A stretch of DNA of 64,000 nt from Streptococcus mitis (GTDB lineage: Bacteria > Bacillota > Bacilli > Lactobacillales > Streptococcaceae), in contig NZ_PKIE01000005.1 in the NCBI RefSeq assembly GCF_002860865.1, forward strand, positions 40,198 to 104,197, read 5' to 3'. Each line of letters begins with the position of its first letter. Position 1 is the stretch's first letter. The notes under the pieces are model-generated. The model ran no database searches. It had not been told where the DNA came from and was given only the letters and a program-made list of their open reading frames with translations. A program made the position numbers and the translations under genes. Positions 58,640 through 64,000 of the stretch are shown in pieces.

Positions 58640-59236
58640 ATGCTGTATCCAACACCTATTGCTAAGCTGATTGACAGTTATTCCAAGTTACCAGGTATCG
58701 GGATTAAGACGGCTACGCGTCTGGCCTTTTATACGATTGGGATGTCTGATGATGATGTCAATGAATTTGCAAAAAATCTCCTTTCTGCTAAGAGAGAATT
58801 GACCTACTGTTCTATTTGTGGACGTTTGACAGACGATGATCCTTGTTCTATCTGTACCGATCCGACTCGTGACCAGACAACGATTTTGGTGCTAGAGGAT
58901 AGTCGGGATGTGGCGGCCATGGAAAATATCCAAGAATACCATGGACTCTATCATGTCCTGCATGGCCTCATTTCCCCCATGAATGGTATCAGTCCAGACG
59001 ATATCAATCTCAAGAGTCTCATGACTCGTCTGATGGATAGTGAGGTTTCAGAAGTAATCGTAGCAACTAATGCCACAGCAGATGGGGAAGCGACTTCCAT
59101 GTATCTTTCCCGCTTACTCAAGCCAGCTGGGATCAAGGTTACGCGTCTGGCACGAGGCCTTGCTGTGGGAGCAGATATCGAGTATGCGGACGAAGTGACC
59201 CTCTTACGGGCGATTGAAAATCGAACAGAGTTGTAA
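58640..59236 (+). CDS. recR: Recombination mediator RecR
   Basis: 198 residues. HhH motif [18 protein letters not shown], the C4 zinc finger [16 protein letters not shown], and the Toprim domain ([33 protein letters not shown]). Works with RecF/RecO to load RecA at gaps. 10 bases after pbp2b, so the same message. Confidence 0.97.
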   Translation: MLYPTPIAKLIDSYSKLPGIGIKTATRLAFYTIGMSDDDVNEFAKNLLSAKRELTYCSICGRLTDDDPCSICTDPTRDQTTILVLEDSRDVAAMENIQEYHGLYHVLHGLISPMNGISPDDINLKSLMTRLMDSEVSEVIVATNATADGEATSMYLSRLLKPAGIKVTRLARGLAVGADIEYADEVTLLRAIENRTEL

Positions 59237-59278
59237 GTGTAGACAAATTTACGAACTCCATTCATTTATAAAAAATCA

Positions 59279-59313
59279 AGGAGGCTGAAAATCGTTCCTA
59301 TCGGCCTCTTTTT
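59279..59313 (+). terminator. recR terminator
   Basis: GAGGC / GCCTC with an 18-base interior that pairs partly, followed by T5. Confidence 0.75.
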
Positions 59314-59365
59314 GTATAGTGTGATGAGTAGTGTCAGGTTCAAGTTTTAAAAAACCAAGCAAATA

Positions 59366-59374
59366 TGATATACT
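59366..59374 (+). promoter_or_regulatory. ddl promoter
   Basis: TGATATACT, an extended -10 (TGa), 37 bases ahead of the ATG; no clear -35. Confidence 0.5.
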
Positions 59375-59411
59375 AAAGAGCGAGTATTCTAGTAGAATTA
59401 GGACAAATAAT

Positions 59412-60455
59412 ATGAAACAAACGATTATTCTTTTATACGGTGGACGGAGTGCAGAACGCGAAGTCTCTGTCCTTTCAGCTGAAAGTGTCATGCGTGCGGT
59501 CAATTATGACCGTTTCACAGTCAAGACTTTCTTCATCAGCCAGTCAGGTGACTTTATCAAAACGCAGGAATTTAGCCAGACTCCAGGGCAAGAAGACCGT
59601 CTCATGACCAATGAAACCATTGATTGGGATAAGAAAGTTGCACCAAGTGCCATCTACGAAGAAGGGGCAGTTGTCTTTCCAGTTCTTCACGGGCCGATGG
59701 GAGAAGATGGCTCTGTTCAAGGATTCTTGGAAGTTTTGAAAATGCCTTATGTCGGCTGTAATATCTTGTCATCCAGTCTTGCCATGGATAAAATCACGAC
59801 CAAACGTGTGTTAGAATCTGTCGGGATTGCCCAAGTTCCTTATGTGGCCATTGTCGAAGGCGATGATGTGACTGCTAAAATCGCTGAAGTTGAAGAAAAA
59901 TTGACTTATCCAGTCTTCACAAAACCATCAAACATGGGTTCAAGTGTCGGTATTTCTAAGTCTGAAAATCAAGAGGAACTCCGTCAAGCTTTGAAACTTG
60001 CCTTCCAATATGACAGCCGTGTCTTGGTAGAGCAAGGGGTAAATGCTCGTGAAATCGAGGTTGGTCTCTTGGGCAACTACGATGTCAAGAGTACGCTACC
60101 AGGAGAAGTAGTCAAGGATGTTGCCTTTTATGACTACGATGCCAAGTATATTGACAACAAGATTACCATGGATATCCCAGCTAAAATCAGTGATGATGTG
60201 GTAGCTGTCATGCGTCAAAATGCAGAAACGGCCTTCCGTGCCATTGGTGGCCTGGGTCTATCTCGTTGCGATTTCTTCTATACAGATAAGGGAGAGATTT
60301 TCCTAAACGAGCTCAACACCATGCCAGGTTTCACCCAGTGGTCTATGTATCCACTACTTTGGGACAATATGGGAATCAGCTACCCAGAACTAATCGAGCG
60401 TTTGGTTGACCTTGCCAAGGAAAGTTTTGACAAGCGCGAAGCGCATTTGCTATAA
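59412..60455 (+). CDS. ddl: D-alanine--D-alanine ligase
   Basis: 347 residues from [26 protein letters not shown]; a longer frame upstream crosses the promoter. ATP-grasp fold with [33 protein letters not shown], and [20 protein letters not shown] (Mg2+ site). Joins two D-Ala for the peptidoglycan stem; the next gene adds the dipeptide. Confidence 0.97.
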   Translation: MKQTIILLYGGRSAEREVSVLSAESVMRAVNYDRFTVKTFFISQSGDFIKTQEFSQTPGQEDRLMTNETIDWDKKVAPSAIYEEGAVVFPVLHGPMGEDGSVQGFLEVLKMPYVGCNILSSSLAMDKITTKRVLESVGIAQVPYVAIVEGDDVTAKIAEVEEKLTYPVFTKPSNMGSSVGISKSENQEELRQALKLAFQYDSRVLVEQGVNAREIEVGLLGNYDVKSTLPGEVVKDVAFYDYDAKYIDNKITMDIPAKISDDVVAVMRQNAETAFRAIGGLGLSRCDFFYTDKGEIFLNELNTMPGFTQWSMYPLLWDNMGISYPELIERLVDLAKESFDKREAHLL

Positions 60456-60467
60456 AAATGAAAGAGA

Positions 60468-60527
60468 GGGTAGAAGCCAGAACCATCACTGCAAGGTGAT
60501 TTTAGTTCTCGGATTTCAACCCTTTTT
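60468..60527 (+). terminator. Large hairpin between ddl and murF (terminator or attenuator)
   Basis: GGGT-AGAAG-CC-AGAAC pairs with GTTCT-C-GG-ATTTCA-ACCC, enclosing ATCAC / GTGAT, then T5. It ends 7 bases before the murF SD, so it can partly block murF transcription or occupy its start region. No antiterminator partner was found. Confidence 0.65.
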
Positions 60528-60539
60528 AAAGGAGTAGAA

Positions 60540-61910
60540 ATGAAATTAACAATTCATGAAGTGGCTCAAGTTGTAGGAGCTAAAAATGATATCAGCATTT
60601 TTGAGGACACCCAGTTAGAAAAGGCAGAGTTTGATAGTCGTTTGATTACTACAGGGGACTTGTTTGTGCCCCTAAAAGGTGCGCGTGATGGTCATGACTT
60701 TATCGAAACAGCTTTTGAAAATGGCGCTGCTGCAACCCTGTCTGAGAAAGAGGTCGCAAATCATCCCTACATTCTAGTAGATGACGTTTTGGCTGCCTTT
60801 CAATCCCTAGCATCCTACTATCTTGAGAAAATGGATGTTGATGTCTTTGCTGTCACAGGTTCAAATGGCAAGACAACGACCAAGGATATGTTAGCGCACT
60901 TGCTATCAACAACCTACAAGACCTACAAAACACAAGGAAACTACAATAATGAGATTGGTCTTCCTTACACAGTTCTCCATATGCCTGAAGGAACAGAAAA
61001 GTTGGTCTTGGAGATGGGGCAGGATCACTTGGGAGATATTCATCTCTTGTCTAAATTGGCTCATCCAAAAACAGGCATCGTGACCTTGGTTGGAGAGGCC
61101 CATTTGGCATTTTTCAAAGACCGTTCTGAAATTGCTAAAGGGAAAATGCAAATTGCAGATGGCATGGCTTCGAATTCCTTGCTCTTGACGCCAGCTGACC
61201 CAATTGTAGAGGACTACTTGCCAACTTATAAAAAGGTAGTTCGTTTTGGCCAAGGAGCAGAGTTGGAAATTACCGACTTGGTTGAGCGTAAGGATAGCTT
61301 GACCTTTAAGGCCAATTTCTTGGAGCAAGCCCTTGATTTGCCAGTGACTGGTAAGTACAATGCCACCAATGCTATGATTGCGTCTTATGTTGCCCTACAA
61401 GAAGGGGTTTCAGAGGAGCAAATTCATAAGGCTTTCCAAAATCTTGAATTGACGCGTAACCGTACCGAATGGAAGAAAGCAGCCAATGGAGCAGATATCT
61501 TATCAGATGTTTACAATGCCAATCCAACTGCTATGAAGCTGATTTTAGAGACTTTCTCTGCCATTCCAGCCAATGAAGGTGGCAAAAAAATCGCTGTCTT
61601 GGCGGATATGAAGGAACTTGGTGACCAGTCTGTTCAACTTCATAACCAGATGATTTTGAGTCTTTCGCCAGATGTGCTGGATACCGTTATTTTCTATGGA
61701 GAAGACATTGCTGAATTGGCCCAATTGGCCAGTCAAATGTTCCCAATTGGCCACGTTTACTACTTCAAGAAAACAGAAGACCAAGACCAATTTGAAGACC
61801 TAGTCAAGCAGGTCAAGGAAAGTCTAGGAGCTAATGATCAAATCTTGCTCAAGGGCTCTAACTCCATGAATCTAGCTAAGCTGGTAGAAAGTTTAGAAAA
61901 TGAATGCTAG
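60540..61910 (+). CDS. murF: UDP-MurNAc-tripeptide--D-alanyl-D-alanine ligase MurF
   Basis: 456 residues of the Mur ligase family: VTGSNGKTTTKDMLAHLL (P-loop), TYKTQGNYNNEIGLP, DVYNANPTAMKLILETF and KGSNSMNLAKLVE. Last cytoplasmic step of the pentapeptide. SD AAAGGAG. The next gene overlaps its end by 11 bases. Confidence 0.97.
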   Translation: MKLTIHEVAQVVGAKNDISIFEDTQLEKAEFDSRLITTGDLFVPLKGARDGHDFIETAFENGAAATLSEKEVANHPYILVDDVLAAFQSLASYYLEKMDVDVFAVTGSNGKTTTKDMLAHLLSTTYKTYKTQGNYNNEIGLPYTVLHMPEGTEKLVLEMGQDHLGDIHLLSKLAHPKTGIVTLVGEAHLAFFKDRSEIAKGKMQIADGMASNSLLLTPADPIVEDYLPTYKKVVRFGQGAELEITDLVERKDSLTFKANFLEQALDLPVTGKYNATNAMIASYVALQEGVSEEQIHKAFQNLELTRNRTEWKKAANGADILSDVYNANPTAMKLILETFSAIPANEGGKKIAVLADMKELGDQSVQLHNQMILSLSPDVLDTVIFYGEDIAELAQLASQMFPIGHVYYFKKTEDQDQFEDLVKQVKESLGANDQILLKGSNSMNLAKLVESLENEC

Positions 61911-62511
61911 TGATTTTGCCAAGTATCTTCAAAGAATGATTGCCCTTACAGATACTGGATTAACCTTTACAAAAGATCCTTTCGACCGTGAGCGCTACGA
62001 AGACTTGCGAGGCCTTTTATCTGAAATGTTGAATCAGGCATCAAACCTTGATTCCGAAGAAGTGGCAGAAGTCTTGAAGCCAACTTCTGCTTATGCGACT
62101 CCGTTAATGGACGTCCGTGCTTGGATTGTTGAGGACGAAAATATTTGTCTGGTTAGGGGACAAGGAGAGAATGATTGGGCTTTGCCAGGTGGCTTTGGTG
62201 AAGTCGGCTATTCTCCAACAGAAAATATTCTCAAGGAAATTGAAGAAGAAACCGGTTTTGAAGCTAAAGTAGAAAGACTACTAGCTGTTTTTGATACAAA
62301 TCGTTTCCAACTACAGAGCAAGCAATATGCAAAGTTTATTTTTGAATGTAAGCTTCTTGATGGACAATTCCAAAAAAATCAAGAAATTGCTGACCTTCAA
62401 TTTTTTGCCATTGACCAACTGCCAGCCTTATCTGAAAAACGCATTACCAAGGAGCAAATAGAGATTCTTTGGCAGGTTTATCAAGGTCAGAGGGAGCAAT
62501 ATCTTGATTAA
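61900..62511 (+). CDS. NUDIX hydrolase with N-terminal helical domain
   Basis: 203 residues. A ~65-residue N-terminal domain (MNASDFAKYLQRMIALTDTGLTFTKDPFDRERYEDLRGLL) precedes the Nudix fold with box GGFGEVGYSPTENILKEIEEETGF. Two-domain Nudix enzymes of this kind act on ADP-ribose or related compounds; the substrate is not fixed here. It starts inside murF (11-base overlap), so the two are translationally coupled. Confidence 0.92.
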   Translation: MNASDFAKYLQRMIALTDTGLTFTKDPFDRERYEDLRGLLSEMLNQASNLDSEEVAEVLKPTSAYATPLMDVRAWIVEDENICLVRGQGENDWALPGGFGEVGYSPTENILKEIEEETGFEAKVERLLAVFDTNRFQLQSKQYAKFIFECKLLDGQFQKNQEIADLQFFAIDQLPALSEKRITKEQIEILWQVYQGQREQYLD

Positions 62512-62555
62512 GAAGATGATTATCGTATTTCTAAATTCATTTTTGACAAATAGCA

Positions 62556-62564
62556 TGGTATAAT
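62556..62564 (+). promoter_or_regulatory. Extended -10 promoter of the TIGR02206 gene
   Basis: TGGTATAAT about 38 bases ahead of the ATG; the better-looking TTGACA nearby is only 10 bases away and so is not the -35. Confidence 0.6.
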
Positions 62565-62601
62565 AAAATGCAGGAAAATTTTGAATCATGAGGAAGACTA
62601 G

Positions 62602-63306
62602 ATGAATTTATGGGATATTTTCTTTACGACCCAAGCAACAGAGCCACCCAAGTTTGATCTTTATTGGTATGTCAGTATATTTACACTCTTGGCCTTGACC
62701 TTCTATACAGCCTATCGTTATCGTGAAAAGAAGGTTTACCAACGATTTTTCCAAATCTTGCAGGCCGTTCAGTTAATCCTTCTTTATGGTTGGTATGGGG
62801 TCAATCATATGCCACTGTCAGAAAGTTTACCCTTTTACCATTGCCGTATGGCTATGTTTGTGGTGCTCTTGCTTCCTGGTCAGTCTAAATATAGGCAGTA
62901 TTTTGCATTACTAGGAACATTTGGGACATTAGCTGCCTTTGTTTATCCAGTGCCAGATCCCTATCCTTTCCCACATATTGCCATTTTGTCCTTTATCTTT
63001 GGGCACTTAGCTCTCTTGGGGAACTCACTGGTTTATCTCTTGAGACAGTACGATGCGAGAATGCTAGATGTGAAAAGAATTTTTCTCATGACCTTTGCAC
63101 TAAATGCCTTGATTTTTGTGGTCAATTTGGTAACAGGTGGAGATTATGGATTTTTGACAAAACCGCCATTGGTTGGAGACCACGGCTTAGTAGCCAATTA
63201 TTTAATCGTTTCTCTGGCCTTGTCAGCGGCGATTATGTTGACCAAGAAAATCTTGGAACTATTTTTAGAACAAGAAGCAGAGAAAATGATTGCAAAGAAA
63301 GCTTAG
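62602..63306 (+). CDS. TIGR02206 family (YwaF-like) membrane protein
   Basis: 234 residues, about six or seven membrane helices. LPFYHCRMAMFVVLLLPGQSKYRQYFALLGTFGTLAAFVYP and FPHIAILSFIFGHLALLGNSLVYLL are typical of the YwaF/TIGR02206 family, whose His-rich helices suggest metal or redox chemistry but whose function is unknown. Monocistronic with SD GAGGAAG. Confidence 0.85.
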   Translation: MNLWDIFFTTQATEPPKFDLYWYVSIFTLLALTFYTAYRYREKKVYQRFFQILQAVQLILLYGWYGVNHMPLSESLPFYHCRMAMFVVLLLPGQSKYRQYFALLGTFGTLAAFVYPVPDPYPFPHIAILSFIFGHLALLGNSLVYLLRQYDARMLDVKRIFLMTFALNALIFVVNLVTGGDYGFLTKPPLVGDHGLVANYLIVSLALSAAIMLTKKILELFLEQEAEKMIAKKA

Positions 63307-63330
63307 AAATGAGCCAATGTCATTAAGTTA

Positions 63331-63370
63331 AGAAATTCAAATACAATTCTGTATTTGGGTTTCTTTTTTA
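63331..63370 (+). terminator. Terminator before the IS element
   Basis: AGAAATTCAAATACA / TGTATTTGGGTTTCT (with mismatches near the base) and a T-run. Confidence 0.8.
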
Positions 63371-63403
63371 TGTGATAAACTTATAGTTAAGGAGGGATTT
63401 TCC

Positions 63404-64000
63404 ATGATAAAACAAATAAAAGCCCACTTGAATAATAGTATTCAGAGTATCATTGGTCAAAAAGTTGAGTTCGTCAAACAAGATGAACAGGCCTTTACTC
63501 GTAAAAGAAGTTTATCACTAGAAACTATGATTCGTACCATTCTGGGAATGGGAGGAAAATCCTTGTCAAAAGAATTACTAGATGCCAAACTGACAGTTTC
63601 AAATTCAGCCTTTGTTCAAAGACGCTATCAGATAAAACCTGAAGCGTTCTATGCCCTATTTAAAGAATTTACAGCACCTATTCCACTTAATACTGATTTT
63701 CCAATATTCGCTGCAGATGGGAGTGATATCTGTATTCCTCGAAATCCCATGGATACAGAAACCTCTATCCAAACCCAAACGGATGTTAAATCCTATAATC
63801 TCATGCATATAAATGCCCTATACGACTTGACGACTGGAGTGTATCGAGATGTTTTTATTCAAGACAAACATGCACAACATGAGCGCTTAGCTCTGATTCA
63901 GATGATGGAGGATTCTCCCTTTCGAGAAAGCTCTTGTTATCATGGATAGAGGCTATGAAAGTTACAATCTTATGGCTCATTTTCAAGAAAAAGGTTGGCT
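63404..64000 (+). pseudogene. IS4-type DDE transposase, frameshifted and cut by the window end
   Basis: The frame starts MIKQIKAHLNNSIQSIIGQKVEF with SD AGGAGGG, passes FPIFAADGSDICIP (first Asp of DDE) and the DLTTGVYRDVFIQDKHAQHERL segment, and stops at 63949. After CCCTTTCGAG the next frame reads EKALVIMDRGYESYNLMAHFQEKG (second Asp motif) to the window end. Removing one C restores SPFEKALVIMDRG. So a +1 base breaks it, or the IS uses a frameshift here; no slippery sequence is evident. The 3' end of the IS is outside the window. Confidence 0.8.

Overview
The window is chromosomal DNA of a mitis-group Streptococcus (S. pneumoniae / S. pseudopneumoniae / S. mitis). The evidence is the gene order recG-alr-acpS-two DAHP synthases-secA and pbp2b-recR-ddl-murF, three BOX repeats, a NanB-type sialidase with its sialic-acid operon, and low-GC coding with pneumococcal-style promoters. 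Species cannot be fixed by eye. The housekeeping proteins look close to, but not the same as, the pneumococcal sequences I remember, and pbp2b is a mosaic-looking allele.

Layout. (1) Positions 1-5163 are the right part of an integrative mobilizable element in the 3' end of tRNA-Lys(CTT): a sigma-like protein, a small unknown protein, a two-gene TcpA/FtsK-like coupling protein, a candidate oriT, a Rep_trans/MobT-type relaxase, a DUF771 protein, and a tyrosine integrase with an amber codon in its arm-binding domain. (2) 5164-13300: tRNA-Lys, 6S RNA and rarA on the minus strand, then DUF3013, NUDIX, prmA-rsmE, pepF, a divergent SnoaL/HxlR pair, and a frameshifted DUF2785 gene. (3) 13300-22900: aquaporin, a BOX repeat, the preQ0/queuosine genes queC-D-E-F behind a preQ1-type riboswitch candidate, trxA, DUF4649, a MarR regulator with two matching palindromes, a CidA/CidB pair, and ABC transporters including a YtrA-like regulated one. 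(4) 22900-37010: nrdR-dnaB-dnaI, an FMN oxidoreductase, der, three small membrane proteins, secA, two DAHP synthases, acpS, alr, recG. (5) 37010-45080 is accessory: a candidate 20-codon gene, Rpn nuclease with the remnant of a second copy, a broken GNAT gene, a CE7 esterase, a wall-anchored double trypsin-like protease, and an AT-rich orphan. (6) 45080-56400: sialic-acid catabolism, with a RelBE-type toxin-antitoxin module between the operon and its RpiR regulator. (7) 56400-63306: pbp2b, recR, ddl, murF, NUDIX, a TIGR02206 protein. The window ends inside a frameshifted IS transposase.

How the genes work together. The nan region reads as a complete route. NanB releases 2,7-anhydro-Neu5Ac, SatABC imports it, the Gfo/Idh enzyme can convert it to Neu5Ac, and a YhcH protein may set the anomer. 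The lyase gives ManNAc plus pyruvate, the ROK kinase phosphorylates ManNAc, and NanE makes GlcNAc-6-P. A cre box lies on the -35 of the operon promoter, and the RpiR-type regulator is encoded convergently. The esterase and wall protease beside it fit a host-glycoprotein foraging region. The protease carries a NanA-like C-terminal repeat tail at the place where pneumococci usually carry nanA.

Four genes are broken by single-base lesions (integrase, DUF2785, GNAT, IS transposase). No CRISPR array, rRNA operon or intact prophage is visible.
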